Counted from the stretch's first letter, positions 18,485-29,385 are shown. The stretch is DNA of 64,000 bases from Arenibacter antarcticus (GCF_041320605.1 NZ_CP166679.1:1116001-1180000); one strand, 5' to 3'. Notes: generated by a model not told the origin, from the letters alone. Numbers and translations: made by a program.

Positions 18485-18533
18485 AACATAAAAAAAATTG
18501 CCCGGCCATATTTATAAGCATAGCCGAGCAATT
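18485..18533 (-). terminator. intrinsic terminator
   Basis: 11-position stem AATTGCTCGGC / GCCGGGCAATT with one mismatch, read on the minus strand and followed by seven Ts. Terminates the 18561-19070 gene. Confidence 0.7.
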
Positions 18534-18560
18534 AAAAAATACATTGGAAATACGGAATAA

Positions 18561-19070
18561 TTAGGCCACTATTTTCCCAACGGAGGAAGTAGTAGCAACC
18601 TCATTAATAATGACATTCCATTTTTCCGCTCTTTTAAGCTCGTAGTCCTCTGTATAGATCTGGTCTATATCATAAAAATTAAGCAACAGCGCCTTTTCAT
18701 GATGCGCAAAATAGGTGATTTCCAAATCGAGTTTCTGCAAGACGTTTTCTTTTCCTGAATTGGTTTTCACCATTTTGGTGGCCTTCTGAATGGTTGATTT
18801 CTCCACTTGGTCCATAGGCACCTCATTTATCACCACCTCCCCGTTCACTATTCTGGAGAAAACCAGGATTTTCCGAGTTTTGTCTATCGCGATAAACCTA
18901 TTGCCCCAACTTTCCTTTTGGTCGAATTTAAGATGAGCTTCTTTTGCAAATTCTTTTATTCTATTAGCAATTGTTTTGGCCTCCCCTTTCCCGGAGGAAT
19001 TTAAAACCAAAAATGGGATAACCACTGCCAGCACCAAAAGCACGGATATTAAAGTCATTGAGTTGTTCAT
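18561..19070 (-). CDS. membrane-anchored protein of unknown function
   Basis: 169 residues from the ATG at 19070 (MNNSMTLISVLLV). One N-terminal transmembrane helix (residues ~4-23), then a soluble domain with alternating beta-strands (RFIAIDKTRKILVFSRI, LDLEITYFAHHEKALLLNFYD) and an EKWNVIINEVA end. No family recognised. The 35 codons upstream in the same frame are not supported by any start context. Followed by a good terminator. Confidence 0.68.
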   Translation of the reverse strand: MNNSMTLISVLLVLAVVIPFLVLNSSGKGEAKTIANRIKEFAKEAHLKFDQKESWGNRFIAIDKTRKILVFSRIVNGEVVINEVPMDQVEKSTIQKATKMVKTNSGKENVLQKLDLEITYFAHHEKALLLNFYDIDQIYTEDYELKRAEKWNVIINEVATTSSVGKIVA

Positions 19071-19312
19071 TTTCTTATTTTTTAAGCACGACGGATTTAA
19101 ACCCTGGGATGCTATCTTTATCATATGTGGAACCATAAGCGTATAGGAGGTAGTTACCCCCTGTCTGATGGCCATAAAAAATAGCTAGAATTTAAAACAG
19201 TCAACGTTTATAATTGTATGTTTTTTTAGACTGAATTACCTCCCGACCCTAAAAGGCGGGATAGGATTTTCTTCAATAGGGTTACTATTGAAAAAGCAAA
19301 AAACCTAGTGCT

Positions 19313-19666
19313 CTAAAAAAATGTATGGAAAGGAAAAATAAGGGTCAGACTATCCAAACTGACTGTGATATCCGCCCTCTTTTTATAAATAGTCAACGGA
19401 TTCCGATCAACTAATAATCGATAATTTTTAGTGTGATGAGATGGTAGTTTAAAATCGGATGCGGAAGGTAATTCCGGATTACTTTCCTGCAGTAAAATAG
19501 TGGTAAAAGTAGGAATGTCCCCAAAATTTTGGTGATCATTCTTATGCACCCCATAATCTGAAATAACGGGATCCTCTGGTTGAACTTGGGTGGTTGCCAT
19601 GGCAACCCTCCCTAGGCCCAAGAAGAGAACAAAAAGTAAAATTTTATAATAAGCAGCTACTTTCAC
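19313..19666 (-). CDS. small secreted hypothetical protein
   Basis: 117 residues starting at GTG 19666, with a signal peptide (KILLFVLFLGLGRVAMAT). The mature ~90 residues contain no recognised motif. It could be genuine because of the clear signal peptide, but support is limited to composition. It lies between the moaC gene and an unknown membrane protein gene. Confidence 0.5.
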   Translation of the reverse strand: MKVAAYYKILLFVLFLGLGRVAMATTQVQPEDPVISDYGVHKNDHQNFGDIPTFTTILLQESNPELPSASDFKLPSHHTKNYRLLVDRNPLTIYKKRADITVSLDSLTLIFPFHTFF

Positions 19667-19714
19667 ACTACAAAGATACTAGTATATCGTATTAATAGAA
19701 TGTTAAAAAATGGG

Positions 19715-20158
19715 CTATACATTTTTCGAACTATCCGTTCCTATGTCCGACTTCCCCCCTGTTTTCCTCAATAACTTTATATTCTGTATTTCAATGCCCT
19801 TGTCGATAGGCTTTAGCATATCGTACATATTTAAGGCTACAATACTTGCCCCGTGCATGGCCTCTACCTCCACGCCTGTTTTGTATATGGTTTTTACCGT
19901 AACCAAGACCTGAATCTGCAGCCCCTTAATGGTATAAACAATATCGGTAAATTCTATGGGCATAGGGTGACAATCGGGTAACAAATCTGCTGTTTTCTTT
20001 ACTCCTAGCAAGCCTGCAGCCCTACTCATAGCAAACACATCACCTTTGGGCACGGTATTGTTTTTTATAGCAGTTATGGTATCCTCGGAACTTACCTGAA
20101 CCACAGCCTGTGCAATAGCGGTACGTAAGCTGTCTTTCTTATGAGTGATATCTACCAT
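19715..20158 (-). CDS. moaC: cyclic pyranopterin monophosphate synthase
   Basis: 147 residues. MoaC motifs are clear: MVDITHKKDSLRTA start, KGDVFAMSRAAGLLGVKKTADLLPDCHPM, and MHGASIVALNMYDMLKPIDKG. It converts the MoaA product to cPMP, the first stable molybdopterin precursor. It is directly downstream of moaE with a 2-base gap. Other Moco genes (moaA, moaB, moeA, moaD) are not in the window. Confidence 0.95.
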   Translation of the reverse strand: MVDITHKKDSLRTAIAQAVVQVSSEDTITAIKNNTVPKGDVFAMSRAAGLLGVKKTADLLPDCHPMPIEFTDIVYTIKGLQIQVLVTVKTIYKTGVEVEAMHGASIVALNMYDMLKPIDKGIEIQNIKLLRKTGGKSDIGTDSSKNV

Positions 20159-20160
20159 AC

Positions 20161-20601
20161 TTATTTATTTACTTTCCATTGATACGAATTATCCGCAAAC
20201 AGCTCTTTCCCAAAAATAGGCACTTGATTTTTTATCTCCTCGACCACATGGTGCAAAGCTTCAAAAACTTCTTTTCTATGTGGAGATGATACAAATACGA
20301 ACAAACATATTTCTCCTGCCGCTACTTTTCCTAAGCTGTGATAAATATGCATACAGCTGAGATCAAATTTGGCAAAGGTAGCCTCCCTTATTTCGTGAAA
20401 TTTCTGATTGGCCATTTCCGCGTAGGCAGTATATTCAATTCCCGTAACTTCCGACCCATCTATCATGTCGGCCCTTACTTGGCCCAAAAATATATTATGG
20501 GCGCCAATAGTGGTCTTAGACTGGTGCTTTGCAATGGAATTGGCAATGAACTCTGGAGTAATTGGTCCTTGCACAAATACATTTTTCGTCTTTTTTTCCA
20601 T
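20161..20601 (-). CDS. moaE: molybdopterin synthase catalytic subunit
   Basis: 146 residues. MoaE pattern: FLGQVRADMIDGSEVTGIEYTAY, IYHSLGKVAAGE, SSPHRKEVFEALHHVVEEIK and VPIFGKE carrying the active-site lysine. With MoaD it inserts sulfur into cPMP. moaC follows immediately, so the two are co-transcribed. MoaD is not nearby. Confidence 0.94.
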   Translation of the reverse strand: MEKKTKNVFVQGPITPEFIANSIAKHQSKTTIGAHNIFLGQVRADMIDGSEVTGIEYTAYAEMANQKFHEIREATFAKFDLSCMHIYHSLGKVAAGEICLFVFVSSPHRKEVFEALHHVVEEIKNQVPIFGKELFADNSYQWKVNK

Positions 20602-20759
20602 TCGATGAAAATTATAGTGTCGAAGATTGTAATTTTTGAGGCAAGTTATACAATTATTGAATATTTAAACCCTTAATGTTTAAATTGCTTATTCAGCATT
20701 CTATTTTTTATATAGTACTCCCTCATTTCCAGCATCATTTTTAATTTATTTTTCCATTA

Positions 20760-22844
20760 TTAATTGCTACGCACCTCTTTACTCAACTTAGATTGCCCAC
20801 CATCCTTAGTAAAAACTTTAACAGCATAAATGCTTGGGCTTTTCTCGTTTTCTAGGAAGCTTAATTCATCACTTCTTCCATGTTGTAGAAATTGTCCTTC
20901 TTTATTCTTCTTATATATTACAAAATAAGTATTCTTGTCTACGTATTTATAGCTCCATGTAAGGGTTACTTTACCATTTTTGGAGGTAGCAGCTCTTAAA
21001 TTTTCAACAGGTGGTCTTACACCAGTGTCAAAAGTTTTTCCCTGCACAGGTACAGCGTATTCTGAAGCATTGTCACTTTCATCAATGGCGCGCATGCTGT
21101 AATAATAAATAGTGCCTTTTTTCACTTCTTCGTCACGGTAGGCAACCTGATCTAGCTTTAAGTTTTGGAATTTTTCCCATGGCGCTTTTAGATCTGTTTT
21201 ACGATATAATATATGCTCCTTAACATCGATGCTTTTACTTAAAATAAAATTCAATTCGACTTCATTTTCTGTCGATTTTACTTTTTTGAAAACAGGGGTA
21301 GTCGGAGGAATTTTATCGGGTCTTTTCACTTTTAGAATTTCTGAAAATTCTGAGGTATTGTGATTAAAATCCAATGCCTCTACCCGATAATAAATATAGG
21401 GAGTTAGCGACTTTAAGGTTACCGTATCTCTATAAGTGGTTTGCACTTTTTGCTCCAAGCTATCTATGGATAAAAAACCTTCCTTTATCGCTGAAAACTC
21501 ATGTTCGGCAGCATTTGAGCGATATAATCTATATCCCATTAAATCTGTCTCAGGATTTCTTTTCACCGCTATGGTCACCACCCCAGTAGTGTCTATCTTA
21601 CCTTCGATAAATATTGGTTTAATAGGTGGAATACTATCTATTAGTGTAACGGCTACCGGAAATGATGAACTTATATTATTTGCGGTATCCACTGCTTGTA
21701 CAAGGTAATAATTGGTCTTTCCGGTAAGGAATGACTTATCAATGAATTTTCGAGTACTCCCGGGTAGTAATTTATCATGTAGAAGCGTGAATTCTCCATT
21801 GTTTTCTTCTGATCTAGAAACTGCAAATCCTTTAAAATCATTTGCCACAGCTGTGTTCATTTTCCATTCTATATGCACCTCATCAGGTTTAACATGTTGC
21901 GGTTGTTTCAGAAATGGCTGCTGCGGTGGCGTTAAATCACGCGGCATAGCCGTTACTTCTGCAAATTTCACTCGTTCACCAAAAAGAGTTTGGGCATAAA
22001 AATGATAGGTATATTTCTGATAATTTACCAAATTTTCTTCACTAAAGCCGGAGCGCTTAGGGCCATCATATTCGTCACCTCTTAATGTATATATAGGGGC
22101 TTCATTAAGTTTTACGCTTTTACCATCTATAATTCGTTCCACATCTACACCGCTTAAATCTGGATGGTCATCCCATACAAATCCCAGTTGTGTATCGCCA
22201 GTTTTTACATAAACTTTATTTTTAAATGCATTCTCATCGGCCGTAGTGGTAATTTTAAAAGGAATCGATTCTGTTTTGTAAATAGGAGATACCGCTACCA
22301 ACTTAATTCTATACGTGTACTCCGTCCCAGCTTTAATGTCTTTATCAGTAAATGAAAATCCTAACCCTTTTGCGGCAGTTGCATTTTTAACAGCGGTAAG
22401 TAATGAAATCATCAGCTTAAAATCTTCCATAGCTTTTTGCTTTTTAAGATCTGCAATACCAGCTGAGAGATTCATAGTGCCACCACTATTTTCAAGGATG
22501 TCCAAATAAAAATCTTGAGCCAGTTCAATTTCATCCTTTTCTAACTGAATTTCTGTAGCCTTCATTGCCACTTCCCACTGCTGTTCATTAAAGGGTTGGG
22601 TACGCCCTATTTCTTGAAATTTATTAGAGGAACCAATAGCTCGTTCAATAATAAAACCAGATTTAAAAGCAAGATTAAGCGCACTTTTCCTATCTGGAAA
22701 AAAACGTAATTCCACGCTATTATCAATAAATCTTCCTTTGGTTTTAATATATGAAGTCGGTTCCTCTTGCGCACGAACAACAGCAGAAACAAAAAACAAT
22801 AATCCGAGCAATATGAGGTATGTATATTTTTTCATTTCTTTCAT
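20760..22844 (-). CDS. secreted fibronectin type III repeat protein
   Basis: About 694 residues with a signal peptide (LILLGLLFFVSAVVRAQ). From residue ~100 on the chain is made of roughly five or six FN3 units, recognisable by repeated strands such as YYLVQAVDTANNISSSF, YYRVEALDFNHNTSEFS, YYYSMRAIDESDNASEY and KVTLTWSYKYVD. These predict an extended adhesive or scaffolding rod outside the cell or in the periplasm. It starts 2 bases past the end of the 2139-residue gene (ATG 22844, or 22835), so the two are translationally linked, and it is the third gene of the barrel operon. Confidence 0.86.
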   Translation of the reverse strand: MKEMKKYTYLILLGLLFFVSAVVRAQEEPTSYIKTKGRFIDNSVELRFFPDRKSALNLAFKSGFIIERAIGSSNKFQEIGRTQPFNEQQWEVAMKATEIQLEKDEIELAQDFYLDILENSGGTMNLSAGIADLKKQKAMEDFKLMISLLTAVKNATAAKGLGFSFTDKDIKAGTEYTYRIKLVAVSPIYKTESIPFKITTTADENAFKNKVYVKTGDTQLGFVWDDHPDLSGVDVERIIDGKSVKLNEAPIYTLRGDEYDGPKRSGFSEENLVNYQKYTYHFYAQTLFGERVKFAEVTAMPRDLTPPQQPFLKQPQHVKPDEVHIEWKMNTAVANDFKGFAVSRSEENNGEFTLLHDKLLPGSTRKFIDKSFLTGKTNYYLVQAVDTANNISSSFPVAVTLIDSIPPIKPIFIEGKIDTTGVVTIAVKRNPETDLMGYRLYRSNAAEHEFSAIKEGFLSIDSLEQKVQTTYRDTVTLKSLTPYIYYRVEALDFNHNTSEFSEILKVKRPDKIPPTTPVFKKVKSTENEVELNFILSKSIDVKEHILYRKTDLKAPWEKFQNLKLDQVAYRDEEVKKGTIYYYSMRAIDESDNASEYAVPVQGKTFDTGVRPPVENLRAATSKNGKVTLTWSYKYVDKNTYFVIYKKNKEGQFLQHGRSDELSFLENEKSPSIYAVKVFTKDGGQSKLSKEVRSN

Positions 22845-22845
22845 T

Positions 22846-25800
22846 TTAAAAAGTTGAAGCACCAACAGTTATAGCTCCCATAGGACCAGTACTGAATGTT
22901 TTAGTAATGGTCTCCGTTACTGGTGTACCGTTACTTTTTAGAGCCGTGATCCACGAGGAACCATTATATTCTTTTAAGGTTGCTGTTACCGTAAACTTAT
23001 ACCTACGGTCATATTCTAGACTATTTACTACAGGATCTGGATCTGGTGGTAAATCATCATAACTATTACTAGGTGGCACTGGATAAGTCGTCACCCCAGG
23101 AGGCCCCGTATTAACAAATACGCCAGCAGATAGCATGGCTGGCATGGCTGTCATAGATGGCATCGACATATAGACTGTGGCAGGCGGAGCTACAGGAAGG
23201 CTACCGAAAGCAGGAGCCAATGGCATTGTAATCACTGACGCCATGGCTTCTATAGGCATTTGCTTCACGTATAGATATTCCCCAAGATTATTTTGAGAAT
23301 GTCCAACAATCACCTGCTCCCAAGCTCCCGTAGTTTCATTTTTAATTTTAAGAGATTTTGTTTTAATCATTTTAAACGTGCGCATTTTAACCGTCCCATT
23401 AGATTGTTGCTCGCTTACATCAAATACTTCATTAGGAGCAAGACCAAATTTTGCTATAATAGGCTGCGTTAATGGAAATTCTGAACCCGGGGAGGCTTTA
23501 ACATAGGTAATTAGTGCATTTTGTTGTTCTGCAGCTGCATCAGCTTGAGTTACCGGAGTGCCTGAACTTGCACCACCGTTGTAACATGGGGTGCCATATT
23601 CAAAAGATTGATGGAAGTTAAAGGAAATTAAGTCATCAAATAACCCTACTTGTCCTTCTACAGCACCAGCGGCATAATTAGGCTTAGGGAATTCGCCACT
23701 AATCCAAGCTCCGGCTTTTAAAGAAGCTAAATTGATATGCCATTTGGTTTTTCCATTCTTCTTGTATCGGGTTACCCCTGCGCCCACACTACCGTACATC
23801 CCTAGTCCACCTTTAGCTCGATAGCCATTGATTCCAATTGGCGAATACCCCCCACACGCACCTAGGTATTGCATAAAGGATAAATGCAATTCTGCGCCAG
23901 CAGCGAGGTTCCAATCCAGAACATGTTTCCTATTACCATTATTAAATTTGGTTATTTTATATTCTCCACTTTCATCAAACATGAAGCCTATACCCAATGC
24001 AAAACCTTTTCCTGTCGCTGTATTACTACCTACACCACCAGCTCCTGTAGATCCGGCATACGGATAGTTCCCTACGGCGTTATAGTATCTCGTGCTAAAA
24101 GAGGGGGTAAATCCACCTGGATACGGTATTTTATTCCCAAACATCATATACTCATATAAGGTGATACCACTTATTTTAACAACATTAAGTCTACCAGGCT
24201 CTCCAAATTTGAAAAACCATTCATTTTTCTTTCCGTTTATATCCAGTATCAAACCTGCCGGTGCAGGTGTGGTAATAGGGGGTGCATTAACACTTACATC
24301 CGCAGTCAGGATAAATCTCTTATCCGGAAAATTATAACTTACACCAACCTCGCCACTTATTTTTGCTTTACTACGATCTGCGATTGCAGCACCTACAAAA
24401 AAGTCTCCCGTAAAAGCAATATTGGTCATTCCACTAGAGGGTGAAAATGCAGCTAACAATCCGACGTCTGCATTAAAGGTCTCATCTTTAGGAGTAGTAG
24501 CAATGACAGCATTTGCCCTAAAACCTATCTGGTCATATTTTGGTGTAAAGATAAAATCGCTACCAGACGGCGTGGCAATCATATTCATAAAAGCGCCACC
24601 ACCAAAACCACGAAAGGCAACACCAGGTAGGAAGGTAATACCGGGCGCTGGAAAAGTAGCATTGGCTTCCACACGCCAATAACGGTAAAGACTGCTGTGA
24701 TTATAGTCCGTATTACCAAATTCGGCCAAGGCACCTACTTTAATTCCACCCACTTTAAACTCGGCATCCAATGTTCCTATAAAACCATTCCCATAAATAG
24801 GGTCGTTATTTCTAAAACCAATGGCACCATTGATTTTCACAGCAGCCATATCAGCAGATACGTTGATGGAATCTATCACTACGCCTAAAAATTCTGGATC
24901 GAAGGTTTTTCCGCCACTTGATTTTTTATCTGTAATTGCACCTACAAGGCCTAAGGTAGAACGACCTCCTATTTTTGAAGACAGGTTAAAGATTACGTCA
25001 AAATTCAACTTCCCGTGTAATAATTGAGTTCCAGTGGTCGGCATTTGAGTAAATTTCACTTCTTCTATGGTCACTGGGAAATTCGCCATCTTTTTTTGAG
25101 GACTTGCAAATGCCCAATTTCCTTGATCGAACTGTAATTTATTAGTGGGAGCACTGCTGTCATAGTCAAAGCCTAAGCCCTCAAAGCCTAAGGCCATATT
25201 AATTTGATCTACAGGCCCCACAGTAGCATCTACCCAAGCTAAATCACCATTAAGATCCATGCTAAAGGTTTTTTTGTCCTTATCAAAATAGCCTGTAAGA
25301 TTAGAAGTCTCATCTAGGGTGAATTGTCCACCGCCAAAGAGATCATTTTGTATGGGCTGATCAGGTACTAGAATAATTTGAAAATTATTATTCAATGCAG
25401 GGTCCAATGGGTTGTTAAATAGGGCGGTATACCCCAAGGAATTATCAATCCCGTTTCCTTCGTTTACAGGAATAGCAATACGCCCCTCTACACCAGCTTC
25501 AACAAAATTGCTGGAAAGAATTTCAAGATAAATACGATCTACACTAGCAACCATGTCTGCTACTTCAGCACCGCCAAACGCGATAAGGTTTTCTGCCTCT
25601 GCCATTAGCGTGATGCCCGTATTATCAATAATCATATCATTAATACTTACCTCTACTGGCCCACCGTTTGGCGTGTTCATTTTATTAGGAGTGAATTTTA
25701 CTGTTAACTCATCCATATAAAAACCTTTAAAAAGATTGGTTGTTTCTCCTGTGTAAATAGGGGGAAAGGCCATCCCTGGGGTGTTCATGGTATCAGACAT

Positions 25801-28800
25801 ATCAAAGGCAATCTCATCTGCAAGAATTATAAAGTCGTGCGCACCTGAATCGGTTGGCGTACCATTATCAGGATCAGGAATGGTGGCAGATAAAATAGAT
25901 TCCTCCAAGTTACCGGTAAGTATTAATCCGTGCCAGTTGGTACCAACGCCCACGAGGTTTGCGGTGGACTTTTCTGTTCCATCTATTTCATTTACGGGTA
26001 TTAACCATTCTCTGGTAAAGTCGACATCTACTTCTACGGCATAGTTGGTTATACCCAATTCTCCCCATTCTATAAAACAACCAGGGCCGGCACCGGGAAC
26101 TGGAGCTTTAAAGGTATAGGTGATTTTATTATTTATATTTCCTAAGGTAATATCCTCCAATAATTCTAGTCGTTCTGGAGGCCATACGGGAGCAGCTGGA
26201 TGAAAATCAGTACCACAGGCTTTAAAACCTAAAACTTGATCTGGGTTCACATCTGGCTGAAACTGTTTGATAGCCAATAAGTTAAATTCCGATTTGGTAG
26301 GTTTAAAAACCATAGCGCTTACCGCTATGACATCGCCGCTATCAAAATTAATCCCAAAAGGAGCTTCTAATGGCGTCATAAATCCACTACTAGGAGCATA
26401 ATCCACGATGTCACCATCGGTGGTTAACCATGCTTGTATATCATTTGCGTCATCGTGCCCCATTCCTACACAGCCGTACGGATACACTGGAGCATCATCT
26501 GACACTACTACAGTAATTTCTCCAGAAACTAAATTAGCAGCAGCATCAACTGTAATATTTGTAAATTCTACAGCTACATGAGCTAGCAACCACGGAATGT
26601 ACACCGACCCTGTACCCGAGTATGGACCGTTACCAATAACCGTATCGGTAATAATTTCAAATTCACCCTGACCATTAACCTGTTCCCCTGCAAAAATAGA
26701 ACCACCAGCAGCAAGTGGGCCATTACCAACAGCAGCTGTATTTAGTGCTTGCCAATCAGCAGGCACTGGTAAACATATAGTGGTAAGACATGCTTGACCA
26801 TCGCTAGAAGGAAACAGAGGTGTGATGGCATAGGTAACACATATTTCAATTGGAATTTGATGCTGATTAGCATCAAAAATATGGGTAAATGGACCAGCGT
26901 TTACAATGGACTCCTCTGAATGCGCTCCATCCCAATTAATCGTCACCTCCATGCTATGGGTGGCAAGACTATAATTACTATTACAGTTTAATAAATAATC
27001 TCTGTATGCAGTAACACCACCTAACATAATTTCGCGGGGTTCTTCAGCTGCATCAGGTCTTAATAACGTGAGCTCTGGAGTGGCTACTTCTAGATCACAC
27101 TCACAAGGATCAATACCATTAATTGCATTATAAGCTTCATGCGGTATCATTACCTCTTGTGTAAAATAACAATCGATACCTGCAGTAGGGTTCTCTATGT
27201 GGTAAGTAACTGTGACAAATTCTGGCAATGGCTGATCATTCACCCCCAACACCGCAAATGTATGTGTATTACTAGGGTCGTTCATGGCATTTGGAATATG
27301 CCAGTTATGTGTAACTGTACCAGTAAAAAACTGCGCCTGATAATTATATTCTGGATGACCATCCATATTCTCCGAGCCGTAAAATAGCTCATTTGTAGTC
27401 ATACAGTCTATAATGGATTGTAATGTAGTAGGAGAATCAGGAATGGTAAGCGTGTGCTGATCATTATCTTCAGCGTACTCCATTGTTAAATCTGGAATAT
27501 TAACTTGACTATCGTTAAGACAAGCACAAGGTTCCTTTTCGGCGGTATTATCATCAGCACCAGGTTCTACTAACGCCTCTATGGCTTTAATTGTTTCTTG
27601 GGGCAACGCAATACAATAAGTTTTTTCACAACTGATCAATTTACCTTTTACTATCTTCCTCGCTACATATGTTAGGCACACTTTTGTAGGGGTATCAACC
27701 CCATGTTTACACACATAAGAATAGGTGTGGCCGATAACCATATCCATTCCGTCTCCTTCACTTTCAACACTATGGTTGCCACCATAATTCACCGATAAGG
27801 ACACATCAACATCTGAAAGATTACCCCCATTTGCCACTTCAGCCTTTAAACTCATGGTAAACGCCTGTATATCTGCCAATTCTATTTGAAGCGGATCATT
27901 AGGAGAGCTACCTATGAAGTTTACTATGTTCTCAAAATCATTTTGTGAAGGGAATTTACAAGCTTTAGAAGTAGGGGGACCTTTTGTATCTACCAGAGCA
28001 TCTCCCTCGCCTGATAAACTTTTCAAATCTTTAGTGACTACGATCTTACACGGTTCCAAGCCTGCCTGCAATGGTCGCAATTCCATGCTCACTTTAATAG
28101 CGGTAGGACTTGCTATATTATGGTCATTAGGATTGTTATAATCATGGGTTTTTGAAGCAGTGAGATAAGGCACCGGATCTATAGAATGTGTACAGCCCCA
28201 ATCTATGGTGGTCACCAATTGATATTTTGTAGGATCAATTGCTCCAGTTACTTGCATCCAATAGCTATTCTGCAGACTACTGATTCCTGTTAAGTCAATT
28301 TTAGTATTATTGTCTCTAGGTATAGCGATAAGCTGTTTACTTAATTCAAAAGGATTTATGTTGCAATTCACTATTCCTTTATCAAGTGATTTGGTGTTGC
28401 CATCGTTATCACCTTCATCTTCACCCGACTTGTTAGTTCCTTTGACATTGAAAACTCCGTAGTTCACAAAACCATTATTCTTTGCCCGATAGGTATTCCC
28501 TTCTTCTGTCATTGGCTTAATTCCCCAGACATACTGTTTATCTTCTTCTGGTGCTTCTATATCTATAGGCCATATAAATTGAGTACCCGTACGAACCTCC
28601 TCCTCAATGATAGGATAATTAACACCAAATGCCTGACTAGGGGTCTGACCTGGTTGTACTTCACTGATTGCAATTAAATAAGTAAGTCCAGTCCTTGGAT
28701 CTGGAATAGGAACCAAAGGCGTCCATTTAAACATCAAGGAATTGATTAATAAAGGATCTATTTCCTGACCGTCTATAGGTGACAGCAGTTCTGGCATCTG

Positions 28801-29265
28801 GTAATCTGTAATAATCATGGGTCTACAGATTTGCTGTGGCACGGTTAGGCTACGGCCTTCACGGTTTAATAGTTCCACACAAAAGCTGTATGAACCTGGT
28901 GGCAACATACCGGTACGACCAATTTTATCTTTAAACCCAGCATCTACAAATTGTACTGCGTTATAGGGTATTAACTCATCTGCCAAGAAAGTTTCCGTCC
29001 CAAATTCGGCAACCATATAAGGCACCGATTCATCGGTGGTAAGCTTCATTTCACCATTGAGTAGGAGGCTCACCCTAATGCGATATTCCGGCATAAATTT
29101 ATCGGTAGGATTTGTGACGGTAAGAATTGCCAAATTGTTACGATTCACCCATTCACTTAACTCTGGCGTAGGATTGGAGTCTACATTTAAGGTTACCTGA
29201 AGTTGCGCCTGTACAGACCAAGCTGCAGAAATTATGAACAGGAGTACTAAGATTATCTTTTTCAT
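22846..29265 (-). CDS. very large secreted beta-rich protein of unknown function
   Basis: 2139 residues with a signal peptide (ILVLLFIISAAWSVQAQ). The N-terminal ~250 residues (WVNRNNLAILTVTNPTD, PPGSYSFCVELLNREG, SPIDGQEIDPLLINSLMFKW) resemble a domain I recall from Bacteroidota proteins named TANFOR; this is from memory and tentative. Residues ~290-890 contain about four Ig-like units with paired cysteines (KVCLTYVARK / CEKTYCIALP, EICVTYAITP / CLTTICLPVP). The rest is beta-rich, Gly/Asn/Asp-rich, with long stretches resembling amphipathic barrel or solenoid sheets. Context (beta-barrel upstream, FN3 protein downstream) suggests a cell-surface or secreted assembly. Function unknown. Confidence 0.85.
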   Translation of the reverse strand: MKKIILVLLFIISAAWSVQAQLQVTLNVDSNPTPELSEWVNRNNLAILTVTNPTDKFMPEYRIRVSLLLNGEMKLTTDESVPYMVAEFGTETFLADELIPYNAVQFVDAGFKDKIGRTGMLPPGSYSFCVELLNREGRSLTVPQQICRPMIITDYQMPELLSPIDGQEIDPLLINSLMFKWTPLVPIPDPRTGLTYLIAISEVQPGQTPSQAFGVNYPIIEEEVRTGTQFIWPIDIEAPEEDKQYVWGIKPMTEEGNTYRAKNNGFVNYGVFNVKGTNKSGEDEGDNDGNTKSLDKGIVNCNINPFELSKQLIAIPRDNNTKIDLTGISSLQNSYWMQVTGAIDPTKYQLVTTIDWGCTHSIDPVPYLTASKTHDYNNPNDHNIASPTAIKVSMELRPLQAGLEPCKIVVTKDLKSLSGEGDALVDTKGPPTSKACKFPSQNDFENIVNFIGSSPNDPLQIELADIQAFTMSLKAEVANGGNLSDVDVSLSVNYGGNHSVESEGDGMDMVIGHTYSYVCKHGVDTPTKVCLTYVARKIVKGKLISCEKTYCIALPQETIKAIEALVEPGADDNTAEKEPCACLNDSQVNIPDLTMEYAEDNDQHTLTIPDSPTTLQSIIDCMTTNELFYGSENMDGHPEYNYQAQFFTGTVTHNWHIPNAMNDPSNTHTFAVLGVNDQPLPEFVTVTYHIENPTAGIDCYFTQEVMIPHEAYNAINGIDPCECDLEVATPELTLLRPDAAEEPREIMLGGVTAYRDYLLNCNSNYSLATHSMEVTINWDGAHSEESIVNAGPFTHIFDANQHQIPIEICVTYAITPLFPSSDGQACLTTICLPVPADWQALNTAAVGNGPLAAGGSIFAGEQVNGQGEFEIITDTVIGNGPYSGTGSVYIPWLLAHVAVEFTNITVDAAANLVSGEITVVVSDDAPVYPYGCVGMGHDDANDIQAWLTTDGDIVDYAPSSGFMTPLEAPFGINFDSGDVIAVSAMVFKPTKSEFNLLAIKQFQPDVNPDQVLGFKACGTDFHPAAPVWPPERLELLEDITLGNINNKITYTFKAPVPGAGPGCFIEWGELGITNYAVEVDVDFTREWLIPVNEIDGTEKSTANLVGVGTNWHGLILTGNLEESILSATIPDPDNGTPTDSGAHDFIILADEIAFDMSDTMNTPGMAFPPIYTGETTNLFKGFYMDELTVKFTPNKMNTPNGGPVEVSINDMIIDNTGITLMAEAENLIAFGGAEVADMVASVDRIYLEILSSNFVEAGVEGRIAIPVNEGNGIDNSLGYTALFNNPLDPALNNNFQIILVPDQPIQNDLFGGGQFTLDETSNLTGYFDKDKKTFSMDLNGDLAWVDATVGPVDQINMALGFEGLGFDYDSSAPTNKLQFDQGNWAFASPQKKMANFPVTIEEVKFTQMPTTGTQLLHGKLNFDVIFNLSSKIGGRSTLGLVGAITDKKSSGGKTFDPEFLGVVIDSINVSADMAAVKINGAIGFRNNDPIYGNGFIGTLDAEFKVGGIKVGALAEFGNTDYNHSSLYRYWRVEANATFPAPGITFLPGVAFRGFGGGAFMNMIATPSGSDFIFTPKYDQIGFRANAVIATTPKDETFNADVGLLAAFSPSSGMTNIAFTGDFFVGAAIADRSKAKISGEVGVSYNFPDKRFILTADVSVNAPPITTPAPAGLILDINGKKNEWFFKFGEPGRLNVVKISGITLYEYMMFGNKIPYPGGFTPSFSTRYYNAVGNYPYAGSTGAGGVGSNTATGKGFALGIGFMFDESGEYKITKFNNGNRKHVLDWNLAAGAELHLSFMQYLGACGGYSPIGINGYRAKGGLGMYGSVGAGVTRYKKNGKTKWHINLASLKAGAWISGEFPKPNYAAGAVEGQVGLFDDLISFNFHQSFEYGTPCYNGGASSGTPVTQADAAAEQQNALITYVKASPGSEFPLTQPIIAKFGLAPNEVFDVSEQQSNGTVKMRTFKMIKTKSLKIKNETTGAWEQVIVGHSQNNLGEYLYVKQMPIEAMASVITMPLAPAFGSLPVAPPATVYMSMPSMTAMPAMLSAGVFVNTGPPGVTTYPVPPSNSYDDLPPDPDPVVNSLEYDRRYKFTVTATLKEYNGSSWITALKSNGTPVTETITKTFSTGPMGAITVGASTF

Positions 29266-29320
29266 ATATAGCTATATATTGTTTTTAAATGGTCATCTGT
29301 AAACTTGCCTGATGGCAGTC

Positions 29321-29374
29321 TGGTTTGCATATCTTCATTGGTAATTACGACCAGTTTAGGGTATGCTCATTTCA
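29321..29374. repeat. operator-like motif, copy A
   Basis: Upstream of the giant gene. Read on the minus strand it contains TGGTCGTAATTACCAATG (29336-29353), an inverted TGGT-N7-ACCA, with conserved flanks on both sides. The ~40 bases from CATTGGT on match the copy at 31475-31530 at about 31 positions with one gap. Confidence 0.5.
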
Positions 29375-29385
29375 CAATTATACTT

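Noticed and set aside
23828..26044. Several 60-90 codon plus-strand ORFs inside the 2139-codon gene
   Set aside because: They are antisense shadows of a long, well-structured coding frame.
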